A stretch of DNA of 64,000 nucleotides from Pseudonocardia sp. MH-G8 (GCF_002262885.1 NZ_NKYF01000011.1:1-64000); one strand, 5' to 3'. Positions 1 to 9,406 are shown, counted from the first letter of the stretch. Notes: generated by a model not told the origin, from the sequence alone. A program made the numbers and translations.

Positions 1-191
1 CGTTAAGCAACCTTCCGGGGCCTGTTCTCACACTGTACACCCGCCAAATCCTTGCGAATCAGGGGGTCCCCCGTGCAGGGGGGCGGCCAGCGGGCCCTGT
101 TGACCGAAGCTTTGGGAGCCTTCGTTCTGTCCGGTGTCTCGCTGACAACGAGAAAGTTACGCGATGGCTCCAGAGCCCCTCACACCGGGGG

Positions 192-208
192 GGTCAACCC
201 GGTTGACC
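192..208. promoter_or_regulatory. Inverted repeat in the leader upstream of jetA
   Basis: GGTCAAC and GTTGACC flank a 3-base spacer, giving a 17-base perfect dyad about 150 bases before jetA. It lies in the 358-base non-coding leader at the window start, where I found no convincing gene. A C5-GTGCA-G5 hairpin at 68-81 may end an upstream gene. The dyad could be an operator for the Wadjet operon or chance in GC-rich DNA. No regulator gene is visible. Confidence 0.3.
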
Positions 209-358
209 GGCCAAAAGCCGCCGTCGAGAGGGTTGTCCGGTGCTCGACGGCCGGCCTGCCGGTCCGGCCCTCGTTGTCCCCACTGACGCAGAGCCGTCCT
301 GGAAGCTGTCGGAGGGTCCCTCTAGCCTCGCCGCCGACGGGTGGGAGGAGGGATCCGG

Positions 359-1900
359 GTGCACAGCGCGTTCACCTACCTGACGGTGGGCAAGTCAGAG
401 CTCTACCGCCAGGTCATGCTCGCCTTCGTCGCCGCCAAGCGTCGCTTCACCGTGCACCTGCGTCCCGAGGACGTCCACGCGGCGCTGGGCGGCGCACCCG
501 ATCTCGTCGCGGTCGCCGACGCGCTGGTGGCGCTGGAGAGCTGGGGCAACCTGCGATCCGATCCCGACACGAGCCGCGTCACGACCGTCGAGGACTTCCA
601 CCGCGCCCGCTTCCTGTACCAGCTCACCCGCGAGGGCGAGGCCGCCGAGGAGGCACTGGCCGTCTACGACCACGCGCTCGGCCGCCGCGGCGCCCTGCAG
701 GCCGTCGCGCTCACGGACATCGCCACCCAGCTGCGGGCGTTGCTGGAACTGGCGGCCGCGCCCGACCCGGATCCGGCGAAGGTGCACCTGTTGCTGCGGG
801 CGCTGGTCGACCGCTTCACCGACCTGGCAGCCAACGCGCAGGCGTTCATGGGGTCGCTGCAGCGTTCGATCGACCTGCACGACGCCGACGCCGACGCGTT
901 CCGCGCCTACAAGGACCGCCTGATCGACTACCTGCAGCGCTTCATCACCGATCTGGTGGCCACCGGAGCGGAGATCGCCGGGTTGGTCGCGCGGATCGAG
1001 GAGGCGGGGGTCGAGGGGTTGCTCGACACGGCAGCGCGCCGGGAGGCGTCCGACGCCGCTCCGGGCGCGGGCCACGACAATGGCGACGATCCACGCGAGG
1101 CCGAGTTCGCCCGCCGCGCGGGGTTGTGGCGGGAGCGCTGGGCCGGGTTCCGGGCGTGGTTCGTCTCCGCGCCGCAACACCCCAGCCAGGCCAAGCTCCT
1201 GCGCTCGCAGGCCCGGGCCGCCATCCCGCAGCTGTTGCACGTGGTCGCCGCGCTCAACGATCGGCGCACGGGGCGCTCCGACCGGTCGGCCGACTTCCGC
1301 ACGCTCGCGCTCTGGTTCGCCCAGGCTCCCGACGACGCGGCGATGCACCGGCTGTGGCGCAACGCGTTCGGGCTCTCGCCCGCCCGGCACCTGACGATCG
1401 ACGCCGACACGCTCGCCGCCCGCGAGGACGAACCGGTGCCGGCGAACACGCCCTGGGGCACCGCGCCCCCGTTGGAGATCAGCCCCCGGCTGCGCCGCAC
1501 CGGCAGCTACGAGCGGCGCGGCAGGCCCTCGCGCGTCGCCGACCGGTCCGAACAGCGCCGGCACCTCGCGGAGCTGGCCGCGAAGGAGGCCGCCGAGCTC
1601 GCCGAGGCGCGGGCGGCGCTGACCACCGGTCGCCCGATCCGGCTCTCCGACATCGAGACGCTCGACCAGGAGCCGTTCCGGCTGTACCTCGGCCTGCTCG
1701 GCGATGCGCTCACCGCCCTCACCCCCGGCCGTCGCGAGGTGGCGACCACGACGTCCGACGGGTCGATGGCGGTGCGGCTCACGGTGCTCGACCAGGCTCG
1801 CGAGGTCGCCATCCACACCCCGATCGGCGTGTTCCGCGGTCCCGACCACCTGGTCCACATCGTCGACCTCACGACGGAACGCGCGGAGCTGACGGCATGA
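359..1900 (+). CDS. jetA: Wadjet type II component JetA (DUF2397 / TIGR02677), kleisin-like
   Basis: 513 aa. It matches the TIGR02677/DUF2397 family, the MukF-like kleisin subunit of type II Wadjet. JetA bridges the heads of the JetC SMC dimer in a complex that recognises and cleaves closed circular plasmids. The N-terminal part (VHSAFTYLTVGKSELYRQVM) is typical of the family, and the rest is helix-rich with an Ala/Glu/Arg run near residues 390-420. The GTG at 359 is preferred over the in-frame GTG at 341 because GGAGGAGGGA (343-352) lies just before it and overlaps the upstream choice. The stop overlaps the jetB ATG (ATGA), the first of three overlaps. Family assignment is from recalled sequence features; the order A-B-C-D is decisive. 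Confidence 0.87.
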   Translation: MHSAFTYLTVGKSELYRQVMLAFVAAKRRFTVHLRPEDVHAALGGAPDLVAVADALVALESWGNLRSDPDTSRVTTVEDFHRARFLYQLTREGEAAEEALAVYDHALGRRGALQAVALTDIATQLRALLELAAAPDPDPAKVHLLLRALVDRFTDLAANAQAFMGSLQRSIDLHDADADAFRAYKDRLIDYLQRFITDLVATGAEIAGLVARIEEAGVEGLLDTAARREASDAAPGAGHDNGDDPREAEFARRAGLWRERWAGFRAWFVSAPQHPSQAKLLRSQARAAIPQLLHVVAALNDRRTGRSDRSADFRTLALWFAQAPDDAAMHRLWRNAFGLSPARHLTIDADTLAAREDEPVPANTPWGTAPPLEISPRLRRTGSYERRGRPSRVADRSEQRRHLAELAAKEAAELAEARAALTTGRPIRLSDIETLDQEPFRLYLGLLGDALTALTPGRREVATTTSDGSMAVRLTVLDQAREVAIHTPIGVFRGPDHLVHIVDLTTERAELTA

Positions 1901-3090
1901 GCAGCGCTCTCGACGCCGTCACCGCGGGCCGCCGGTCCGAGCTGACGAAGGCCGCGCGGGCGCTGCTGCGCCGCCCGGTGCTGCGCGCCCACGGCCCCGA
2001 CGCCGAGCTGGTCGTGCTCGTCCGCCGGCACGCGAGCGAGCTCCGCGCGTGGTTCGACCGCAACACGGGCTGGCGGCTCGTCGTCGACAGCGAGGTGGCC
2101 CGGCTGGCCAAGACCGTGCCCGACACCGGCGACGCCACCCATCCCGCGCGCGACCCCCGCAACCACAGCGTGTTCTCCCGCCGCCGCTACGTGCTCGCCT
2201 GCCTGGCGCTCGCCGTGCTCGAGCGCGCCGATGCGCAGATCACGCTCGGGCGGCTCGCCGAGCAGATCGTGCTCGCGGCCGCCGATCCGGACCTGACGGC
2301 CGCCGGGGTCACGTTCGCGCTGGAGCGGCGCGAGGAGCGCACCGACCTGGTCTCTGTGGTGCGGCTGCTGCTGGACCTGGGTGTGCTCGCCCGGGTGGCC
2401 GGCGACGAGGACGCGTTCGTGCGCCACGACGGCGACGCGCTCTACGACGTGGAACGTCGGGTGCTCGCCGCCCTGCTCGCGAGCCCGCGAGGTCCGTCCA
2501 CGATCGCGGCGGCGGCCCACGAGGAGCGGCTCGCGGCGCTCACCGAGGAGCTGCCCGCCACCACCGACGACCTGCGCAATCAGCAGCTCCGCCACCGCCT
2601 CACCCGCATGCTGCTCGACGAGCCGGTCGTCTACCACGCCGATCTCGACGAATCCGAGCTCGCGTACCTCACCAGCCAGCGGCATGCGATCACCAGCCGG
2701 ATCGCCGAGCTCACCGGGCTGGTCGCAGAGGTGCGGGCGGAGGGAATCGCGATGGTCGACCCGCTCGACGACCTCACCGACGTCCGGATGCCCGAGACCG
2801 GCACCGAGGGCCACGCCACCCTGCTGCTCGCCGAGCACCTCGCCGGCGCCGACGGCCCGGTGCCGCTTCCCGCCCTGCACGAGCACGTCCGCGCCCAGGC
2901 CCTTGCCCACGCCACCTACTGGCGCCGGGACGCCACCGCTGCCGGGGCCGAGGTCGAACTCACCGAGAAGGCGCTGCGCCGGCTGGAGGCGCTGCGCCTG
3001 GTCCGGCGGGCCGGCGACGAGGTGCACGCACTGCCCGCGCTGGCGCGCTACGCCATCGGCGAGCCGCAGGTCCAGGAGGCCAAGCGATGA
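1897..3090 (+). CDS. jetB: Wadjet type II component JetB (DUF2398 / TIGR02678), MukE-like
   Basis: 397 aa. It corresponds to TIGR02678/DUF2398, the MukE-like winged-helix partner of the kleisin. It contains the characteristic run of short helices and a strand (HSVFSRRRYVLACLALAVLE) near residues 90-110, and a C-terminal winged-helix-like part ending in ALRRLEALRLVRR. It starts at ATG 1897 inside the jetA stop and ends at TGA 3088-3090, overlapping the jetC ATG. Such coupling fits production of subunits in fixed ratio. There is no separate promoter, so it should be expressed with jetA. Confidence 0.87.
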   Translation: MSSALDAVTAGRRSELTKAARALLRRPVLRAHGPDAELVVLVRRHASELRAWFDRNTGWRLVVDSEVARLAKTVPDTGDATHPARDPRNHSVFSRRRYVLACLALAVLERADAQITLGRLAEQIVLAAADPDLTAAGVTFALERREERTDLVSVVRLLLDLGVLARVAGDEDAFVRHDGDALYDVERRVLAALLASPRGPSTIAAAAHEERLAALTEELPATTDDLRNQQLRHRLTRMLLDEPVVYHADLDESELAYLTSQRHAITSRIAELTGLVAEVRAEGIAMVDPLDDLTDVRMPETGTEGHATLLLAEHLAGADGPVPLPALHEHVRAQALAHATYWRRDATAAGAEVELTEKALRRLEALRLVRRAGDEVHALPALARYAIGEPQVQEAKR

Positions 3091-6000
3091 CCACCCTCCC
3101 CGAACCCGGCCGCGACCGCTGGCAGCCGTTGCGCGCCGGCCTCGTCGACCTCTTCTACTACGACGTCGAGGAGTTCTGGTTCCACGACGGTCGGTTGCTG
3201 CTGCGCGGCAACAACGGCACCGGCAAGTCGAAGGTGCTGGCGCTGCTGCTGCCGTTCCTGCTCGACGCCGACCTGTCGCCGCACCGCGTGGAGCCCGACG
3301 CCGACACGAAGAAGCGGATGGAGTGGAACCTGCTCCTCGGCGGGGAGCACCCGCACCCGGAGCGGCTCGGCTACTCGTGGCTCGAGTTCGGCCGGCGCAC
3401 CGAGGACGGCGGCACGGAGTTCCGCACGATCGGCTGCGGGCTCAAGGCCGTGGCCGGGAGGGGGATCGCGCGCCACTGGTTCTTCGTCACCGACCAGCGG
3501 GTCGGCACGCAACTGCACCTGGTCGACGCCACCCGTACCGCGCTCACCCGCGAACGCCTCACCGATGCGCTGGCCGATCACGGGCACGTGTACGACCGCC
3601 GCCAGGACTACCGGCGCGCGATCGACGAGGCGCTGTTCGGGCTCGGCGAGCAGCGCTACGGGGCGCTGGTCGACCTGCTGGTGCAGCTGCGGCAGCCGCA
3701 GCTGTCGAAGCGGCCGAGCGAGAAGGCGCTGTCGGATGCACTCACCGAGGCGCTCCCCCCGCTGGACCAGGCGGTGGTCGCCGACGTCGCCGAGGCCTTC
3801 CGCAGCCTGGAGGAGGACCGCGACGAGCTCGCCGCGATGGTCGAGGCGCACGGGTCGGCGCAGGGGTTCCTCGGCCACTACCGGCGCTACGCCGCGGTGG
3901 CCGCCCGCCGCCGCGCCGAGCGGCCGCGGCAGGCCGAGCAGCGCTACCGCAGCGCCCGGGAGTCGCTCAACTCGGCCGACGAGGCGTACCGGGTGGCCGA
4001 CGCGGCCGCCAGGGCGGCACAGGTTGAGCTGGACGAGCGGGGCGCCGAGGCCGAGCGGCTGCAGGCGCGCGATCGGTCGTTGCGCACGAGCCCGGAGATG
4101 AAGACCGCTGACGAGCTGGAGCGCCTCGCCGAGGAGGCTCATCGGCGGCGCGGTGACGCGGACGCCGCAGCGCGGCACGAGCGACACGCGGTGGACACGG
4201 TGGCGAGCCGGCGCGACCGGCGCGACAGTGCCTCGGCCCGTGCTCGCGGTGCCGCCGGCGAGCTCGGGGAGCTCCGCGGCAGCACCACCGCGGCGGCCGA
4301 GGCCGCCGGAATCGGGCCGCAGCACGCCGCCGAGATCGATCTCCGGTTGCCGACCGGCTCCGAGCACGGCCCGGCCGCGCCGGCATCCGCCCCCGAGGCA
4401 CTCCCCCCGCCACGGGATGCGGCCACCGGCGGCCAGGGGGCGGGGGCCGCGAGCGAGCGGCAGGTGCGCAGCCTGCGCCAGACCGCCCACGAGCTGATCG
4501 TCCGGCAAGAACGCGCAGTCGCTCACGTCGAGGGCCTGCTCGCCGGCGAGGCCGAGGCCACCCGGGCACTGCTCGGAGCCCGCGAGGCGGTCGAGCGCCT
4601 CGCCTCGGCACAGGCTGCGCTGGCCGAGCGGCGCGCCGACGCGAGCGCCGACGTCGACACGCGAGGCGTCGACCTGTGCGCAGCGGTGCGCGCCCATCTC
4701 GAGGCGGCCGCCGAGCTCACCCTGCCCGACGTCGAGGGTGTGCTCGCCGCGCTCGAGCCGTGGACCGGCACGCTGGACGGCCCGAACCCGGCCCGGGCCG
4801 CGGTCGATCCCGCCGGGCGCTCCGCCACCGAGGAGCTCGCACGGATCGGCGCCCGGCTCGAACGGCGCGGGGACGAGACCGCCACCCGGGCCGCCGAGAT
4901 CACGGCCGAGATCGAGCGCCTGGAAGCGGGCGAGCACGGTGTCCCGCCGCCCCCGCACACCCGCGACCCGGACGTCCGGGCCGACCGTCCGGGTGCACCG
5001 CTGTGGCAGCTCGTCGATTTCGTCGACGACGTGCCCGACGTCGAGCGGGCCGGGCTGGAGGCGGCCCTCGAGGCGTCAGGGATGCTCGACGCCCGGCTCG
5101 ACCCGGACGGGTCCCTGCGCGACCTCACCGGCGACGTCCTGCTCGCTCCCGAGCCGCACGCGCCGCACCCGCCCACCGCGCTGGCCACCGTCCTGCGCCC
5201 GGCGGCCGATCCGGCCGACGCGCGCGCCGCGGCCGTGCCGGAGCAGGCCGTCGCCGCGGTGCTCGCGGCGGTCGGGCTCGGCCACGGACCGGGCTCGTGG
5301 GTCGACACCGGCGGCCGGTACCGGGTCGGGGTCCTCACCGGCGCCTGGAGCAAGTCCGCCGCTCAGTACGTCGGGCGCGGGGCACGCGAGGCCGCTCGCC
5401 GCGCCCGGCTCACCGCCCTCCGCGTCGACGCCGAGCAGGCGGCCGCCGAGCAGGCTGCCATCGTCGAGGAGCAGCGGGTGCTCGCGCAGCGGCGCAGGAG
5501 GCTCGCCGAGGAGATCGACGGGCTACCGGCCGACACGGCGCTGCGGGAGGCGCACGCGCACGTCGCTGCGCTTGCCCGCCAGGATGCAGACCTGGTGCGC
5601 GAGCGTCGCGCCGCCGACGAGCTGCTCGCCGAGGCCACCACGGGCGCCGACGCCGCGCGGGAGGCGCTCGTCGCCGGCGCCGCGGACGTCGCGTTGCCGG
5701 CCGACCGTCGGGCGCTCGCCGCGGTGCGCACCGGCCTCACGCAGTACCGGGTCGCGCTGGCCGGGCTCTGGCCCGCTGTCCAGGCGCTCGCCGCCGCCCG
5801 CGAGAACGAGCAGGACACCGCCGCCGAGCTGGCGGCCGCCGAGTCGGCGCGTCAGGAGGCTGCCGCACGCACGGCCGAGGCCGGGCGCGAGGCCCGGCGC
5901 AGCGCCGAGGCGCACGCCACGCTGGAGGAGACGCTCGGCGACACGGTGAAGGAGCTGCACGCGAAGCTGGCGCGGGTCGCCGAGCTGATCGCCACGAACT

Positions 6001-7298
6001 CCGATGCCCAGAAGACCGCGAACCAGGCGCGCCTGCGCGCGGTCAACGACCAGGGCCGGGCCGACGGGCTGCGGGAGGCGGCCGGTACGGAGCTCGAGAA
6101 CGCCACCACCGAGCGCGCGGACGCCGCCGAGGCGATGCGCCGGTTCGCCGCCACGGGGCTGATCGCAGTGGCCCTTCCGGATCTCGCCGTCCCCGATCCG
6201 GACGGAAGCTGGGCGCCGGACCCCACCGTCCGGCTGGCCCGCCAGATCGATCAGGAGCTGGACGCGACCACGGCCGACGACACCGCGTGGGATCGCGCGC
6301 AGCGCCGCGTCACCGACGAGCTCAAGACGCTCACCGACACTCTCGCGCGGCAGGGCAACACGGCCTCGGCGCAGCTGCTGGAGGACGGCATCGTCGTCGA
6401 GGTCGTGTTCCGGGGCCGGCCGGCCACCGTCCCGGAGCTCGCCGATGCGCTGGGCCGCGAGGTCGCCGACCGGCAGCGGCTGCTCGACGAGCGCGAGCGG
6501 GAGATCTTGGAGAACCACCTGGTCAACGAGGTGGCGAGCACCTTGCAGGAGTTGATCGCCGAGGCCGAGCGCCAGGTGCAGCGGATGAACGTCGAGCTCG
6601 CCGAGCGGCCCACCAGCACCGGGATGCGGCTGCGGCTGGAGTGGCGGCCCCGCGAGGACGGCCCGGCCGGTCTCGCCGAGGCGCGGCGGCGGTTGCTGCG
6701 GCAGAGCTCGGATGCCTGGTCGGGCGAGGATCGCGCGGCCGTCGGCGGGTTCCTGCAGGACCGGATCGCCGAGATCCGGGCCCGCGACGAGACCGGCACC
6801 TGGCTGGAGCACCTCACCACGGCGCTGGACTACCGCGGCTGGCACCGGTTCGTGATCGAGCGCCACCAGAACGGCCAGTGGCGCCCCGCCACGGGGCCGG
6901 CGTCGGGCGGTGAACGGGTGCTCGCGGCGAGCGTGCCGCTGTTCGCGGCGGCTTCTGCGCACTACGCCTCGGCGGGCAACCGGCACGCGCCGCGGCTGGT
7001 CACCCTCGACGAGGCGTTCGCGGGCGTCGACGACCACGCACGCGCGAAGTACCTCGGGCTGCTCGCGGCGTTCGACCTCGACGTCGTGATGACCAGCGAA
7101 CGCGAGTGGGGCTGCTACCCCGAGGTGCCCGGCCTCGCGATCGCCCAGCTGGCGCGCACCGACGGTGTGGCCGCGGTGCTCGTCACCAACTGGCGTTGGG
7201 ACGGCGAGCAGCGCACCCGTGCGCCGCGTCCGGTGGCCGTGACCACCGGCGCCCCGTCCCTCCCGCAGGCCCAGGACGAGGAGGTGGCGCTGTTCTGA
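3087..7298 (+). CDS. jetC: Wadjet type II SMC-like ATPase JetC (TIGR02680)
   Basis: 1,403 aa, the SMC/MukB-like motor of the Wadjet complex. Walker A is GNNGTGKS at residues 41-48. Long Ala/Glu/Arg-rich coiled coils occupy roughly residues 240-480 and 760-1000, with a hinge-like globular part between. The ABC signature SGGER is near residue 1272 and Walker B TLDEAFAGVDD near residue 1308. In Wadjet systems this ATPase extrudes DNA loops and passes circular plasmids to JetD for cutting. All ATPase motifs are intact and no frameshift is seen, so the system appears functional. It starts at ATG 3087 within the jetB stop. Confidence 0.92.
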   Translation: MTTLPEPGRDRWQPLRAGLVDLFYYDVEEFWFHDGRLLLRGNNGTGKSKVLALLLPFLLDADLSPHRVEPDADTKKRMEWNLLLGGEHPHPERLGYSWLEFGRRTEDGGTEFRTIGCGLKAVAGRGIARHWFFVTDQRVGTQLHLVDATRTALTRERLTDALADHGHVYDRRQDYRRAIDEALFGLGEQRYGALVDLLVQLRQPQLSKRPSEKALSDALTEALPPLDQAVVADVAEAFRSLEEDRDELAAMVEAHGSAQGFLGHYRRYAAVAARRRAERPRQAEQRYRSARESLNSADEAYRVADAAARAAQVELDERGAEAERLQARDRSLRTSPEMKTADELERLAEEAHRRRGDADAAARHERHAVDTVASRRDRRDSASARARGAAGELGELRGSTTAAAEAAGIGPQHAAEIDLRLPTGSEHGPAAPASAPEALPPPRDAATGGQGAGAASERQVRSLRQTAHELIVRQERAVAHVEGLLAGEAEATRALLGAREAVERLASAQAALAERRADASADVDTRGVDLCAAVRAHLEAAAELTLPDVEGVLAALEPWTGTLDGPNPARAAVDPAGRSATEELARIGARLERRGDETATRAAEITAEIERLEAGEHGVPPPPHTRDPDVRADRPGAPLWQLVDFVDDVPDVERAGLEAALEASGMLDARLDPDGSLRDLTGDVLLAPEPHAPHPPTALATVLRPAADPADARAAAVPEQAVAAVLAAVGLGHGPGSWVDTGGRYRVGVLTGAWSKSAAQYVGRGAREAARRARLTALRVDAEQAAAEQAAIVEEQRVLAQRRRRLAEEIDGLPADTALREAHAHVAALARQDADLVRERRAADELLAEATTGADAAREALVAGAADVALPADRRALAAVRTGLTQYRVALAGLWPAVQALAAARENEQDTAAELAAAESARQEAAARTAEAGREARRSAEAHATLEETLGDTVKELHAKLARVAELIATNSDAQKTANQARLRAVNDQGRADGLREAAGTELENATTERADAAEAMRRFAATGLIAVALPDLAVPDPDGSWAPDPTVRLARQIDQELDATTADDTAWDRAQRRVTDELKTLTDTLARQGNTASAQLLEDGIVVEVVFRGRPATVPELADALGREVADRQRLLDEREREILENHLVNEVASTLQELIAEAERQVQRMNVELAERPTSTGMRLRLEWRPREDGPAGLAEARRRLLRQSSDAWSGEDRAAVGGFLQDRIAEIRARDETGTWLEHLTTALDYRGWHRFVIERHQNGQWRPATGPASGGERVLAASVPLFAAASAHYASAGNRHAPRLVTLDEAFAGVDDHARAKYLGLLAAFDLDVVMTSEREWGCYPEVPGLAIAQLARTDGVAAVLVTNWRWDGEQRTRAPRPVAVTTGAPSLPQAQDEEVALF

Positions 7299-8608
7299 AC
7301 CCAGCCGATCCGAACACCGCCGATCCGAACACCGCTGACCCGAAGCCGGCCGACGACCGCCTGCACCGGCTGCTCGGCGGTGCGGAGCTCGGCTGGCTCC
7401 GCGATCGCGTGCGCCGTCGCCTCGAGCGCGGCGAACCGATCTCGGGCACCGTCACGCTGTCGGCCGCCACTGCGGAGCAGCGCGACGCCATGGCGCGGCT
7501 CCTCGGCCGCCGCCCACGCGGCGGCGCCACCGTCAGCGTCCGGCTGGAGGACGTCGACGCGCTGCTGCGGCGCTCGGGAGCGCATCCCGGCGGGCTGGCG
7601 GACGGCGTCGTCGCGCTCACGGGTCCGGTCCACAACCGCGCCGAGGTCGCCGCAGCGGCCGAAGCGGCGTGGAGCAGGGCGTTCGGGCCACTGCACACCG
7701 CGGTCGCCGACCGTCCGGAGCTGCACGAGTGGGCGCGCGGCCTGCGCGAGACGGGCGCGGTCCGGCGCGTCGCCCGCGACCCGGACACCGCCCGCGAACT
7801 GCTCACCCGGCTTGCGGCCGTGCTCGCCGCCCTTCCCACGGAGCCGGAACCGGTGGGCCGGTTCGCCGAACGGATCCTGGGTTCCGCACACGCCCTCGAC
7901 ACCGACCGTCCGCTCACCGGCCTCGTGTTCGGCGCCGCCCGCGCGCTCGGCGCGGTCGGCGAGGGGGCGGGGGCGCCATGGCGGCGGGAGGTCTGGGCGT
8001 CGGTCGGGCTGGTGCGCGACGAGCTGTCCAGCACCGTCCTGGTGCTGAACCTGCCCACCGCCACCGGCACCCCGACCGGCCGGGTGCTCGCCGAGCTCCG
8101 CGAGGCCGGCGAACCGGTGGTGCTGACGTTGCGCCAGCTCCGGCAGCCACCCCAACTGCCGGCGAGCGGTGCCACCGTGTCGATCTGCGAGAACCCGGTC
8201 GTCGTGGCGGAGGCCGCCGAGCGGCTGGGACCGGCCGCCGGGCCACTGGTGTGCGTCGGCGGCCAGCCCGGGGTCGCGGTCATGACGTTGCTGCGCAGCC
8301 TGGCCGGGCAGGGCGCGGGCCTGCGCTACCACGGCGATTTCGACTGGGGCGGGCTGCGCATCGGCAACCTCGTGTTCGGCCGGCTGCCCGCAGTGCCCTG
8401 GCGGTTCGACGCCGACGCCTACCGGCGGGCGGCCGCCCTCGGCGAAGGGCGCCCGCTCGCCGGTGAGCCCACGACCTGCGGCTGGGACACCGACCTCGAC
8501 GCGGCGATGCGGCAGGTCGGACGTGCGGTGGAGGAGGAAGGCGTGCTCGACGACCTCCTCCACGACCTCGTCGACCCCGCCGGATCCGCCACGGCAACGC
8601 GCCGGTGA
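7295..8608 (+). CDS. jetD: Wadjet type II nuclease JetD (DUF3323 + DUF2399 / TIGR02679)
   Basis: About 437 aa. It matches TIGR02679: an N-terminal DUF3323 region (RLLGGAELGWL, then RRRLERGEPISGTV) and a C-terminal DUF2399 Toprim-like region with YHGDFDWGGLRIGN near residues 346-359. JetD is the topoisomerase VI-like nuclease that cuts plasmid DNA once JetC has reeled it in. The start is unusual. No ATG or GTG lies in frame between 7106 and about 7406, and the conserved N-terminus begins before 7406. CTG at 7295, ten bases after GAGGAGG and overlapping the jetC stop, is the best choice. A TTG near 7193, deep inside jetC, is possible. The first residues are three ADPNT-like repeats. Confidence 0.83.
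   Translation: MNPADPNTADPNTADPKPADDRLHRLLGGAELGWLRDRVRRRLERGEPISGTVTLSAATAEQRDAMARLLGRRPRGGATVSVRLEDVDALLRRSGAHPGGLADGVVALTGPVHNRAEVAAAAEAAWSRAFGPLHTAVADRPELHEWARGLRETGAVRRVARDPDTARELLTRLAAVLAALPTEPEPVGRFAERILGSAHALDTDRPLTGLVFGAARALGAVGEGAGAPWRREVWASVGLVRDELSSTVLVLNLPTATGTPTGRVLAELREAGEPVVLTLRQLRQPPQLPASGATVSICENPVVVAEAAERLGPAAGPLVCVGGQPGVAVMTLLRSLAGQGAGLRYHGDFDWGGLRIGNLVFGRLPAVPWRFDADAYRRAAALGEGRPLAGEPTTCGWDTDLDAAMRQVGRAVEEEGVLDDLLHDLVDPAGSATATRR
7304..7348 (+). repeat. 15-base tandem repeat in the 5' end of jetD
   Basis: Two identical 15-base units (GCCGATCCGAACACC at 7304 and 7319) are followed by a diverged third (GCTGACCCGAAGCCG at 7334). They encode ADPNT-ADPNT-ADPKP at the JetD N-terminus. 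The repeat falls before the conserved domain, so copy number may vary without harming the protein. Confidence 0.85.
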
Positions 8609-8710
8609 GCCGCTCGGCGCGAGCCGGCTGGGCCCAGCGATGAGTCCTGGCCGCCGTCGCGGTCTCTTCCTCAGTGCAGGCCGGCCGGTCCCGCACGAAG
8701 GAGGATCACG

Positions 8711-9271
8711 ATGCCCACCCAGCAACCGACGTCCGAGCGCAACCTCGACGGGTACGGCACCCCGGCCATCGCATGGTCGCGGGTCGAGGAGGCGCTGACC
8801 GAGCAGCAGACCCAGGCGCCCGGCACGGGCGGGCCGGGGCGCCACACGCACTGGCTCACCACGACGAACCCGGACGGTTCGCCGCACGTGCGGCCGCTCG
8901 GCGTCATCAGCGTCGACGGGGTCTGGTACTTCACCTCGGGGCCGGGCACGCGCAAGTCCCGCAACATCGCCCGCGACCCCCGCTGCGTGGTCGGCATCGC
9001 CACGCAGCCCTTCGACCTGGTCGTGGAGGGGACGGCGGAGCGGGTCGTCGACACCGACCGGCTCCGGACGGTCGCTCAGGCCTACGCCGACCACGGCTGG
9101 CCGGCGAGTGCCACCGACGACGGCATCACGGCCGAGTTCAGCGCGCCCTCGGCGGGACCGCCGCCCTGGCACGTCTACCGCGTCGTCGCATCCACGGTGT
9201 TCGCGATGGGCACGGCGGAGCCCTACGGTGCGACGCGGTTCGACCTCGCCGCACCGACCGCGGGCGGCTGA
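8711..9271 (+). CDS. Pyridoxamine 5'-phosphate oxidase-fold (PPOX) family protein
   Basis: 186 aa with the split-barrel PPOX pattern: HWLTTTNPDGSPHVRPLG near residues 47-64, then VWYFTSGPGTRKSRNIARDP, which normally contacts FMN or F420, and a strand giving VVEGTAERV. In actinomycetes such proteins are often F420-dependent reductases or heme/FMN binders of unknown substrate. A good ribosome site (AAGGAGGA) lies 7 bases before the ATG. It stands alone between the Wadjet operon and the tartrate region, and its role cannot be stated further. Confidence 0.8.
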   Translation: MPTQQPTSERNLDGYGTPAIAWSRVEEALTEQQTQAPGTGGPGRHTHWLTTTNPDGSPHVRPLGVISVDGVWYFTSGPGTRKSRNIARDPRCVVGIATQPFDLVVEGTAERVVDTDRLRTVAQAYADHGWPASATDDGITAEFSAPSAGPPPWHVYRVVASTVFAMGTAEPYGATRFDLAAPTAGG

Positions 9272-9276
9272 CGCCG

Positions 9277-9406
9277 TCAGGTCAGCCTCAACGACGGCGT
9301 GTACATGTCCAGCCACATCGCGAAGTCCCCGCGCGTTGCGCTGCAGGTTCGCCACGTAGCGGGGGTCCTGGGTGGACGGGTAGGGGGACTTGATCGCGAA
9401 CTGCGG
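9277..9406 (-). pseudogene. Frameshifted C-terminal gene remnant
   Basis: Reading on from the LysR stop in the same frame gives a protein-like stretch (QFAIKSPYPSTQDPRYVANL). It becomes coherent through to a stop (DFAMWLDMYTPSLRLT) only if one G of the run at 9328-9331 is removed. It looks like the last 40 or so residues of a lost gene with a +1 frameshift. I do not recognise the family. It sits exactly between the PPOX gene and lysR. Confidence 0.45.

Noticed and set aside
395-1858. Long open frames antisense to jetA, jetB, jetC and most other genes
   Set aside because: They follow third-position GC bias, are Arg/Gly/Pro-rich, lack ribosome sites and lie opposite genes with clear families.
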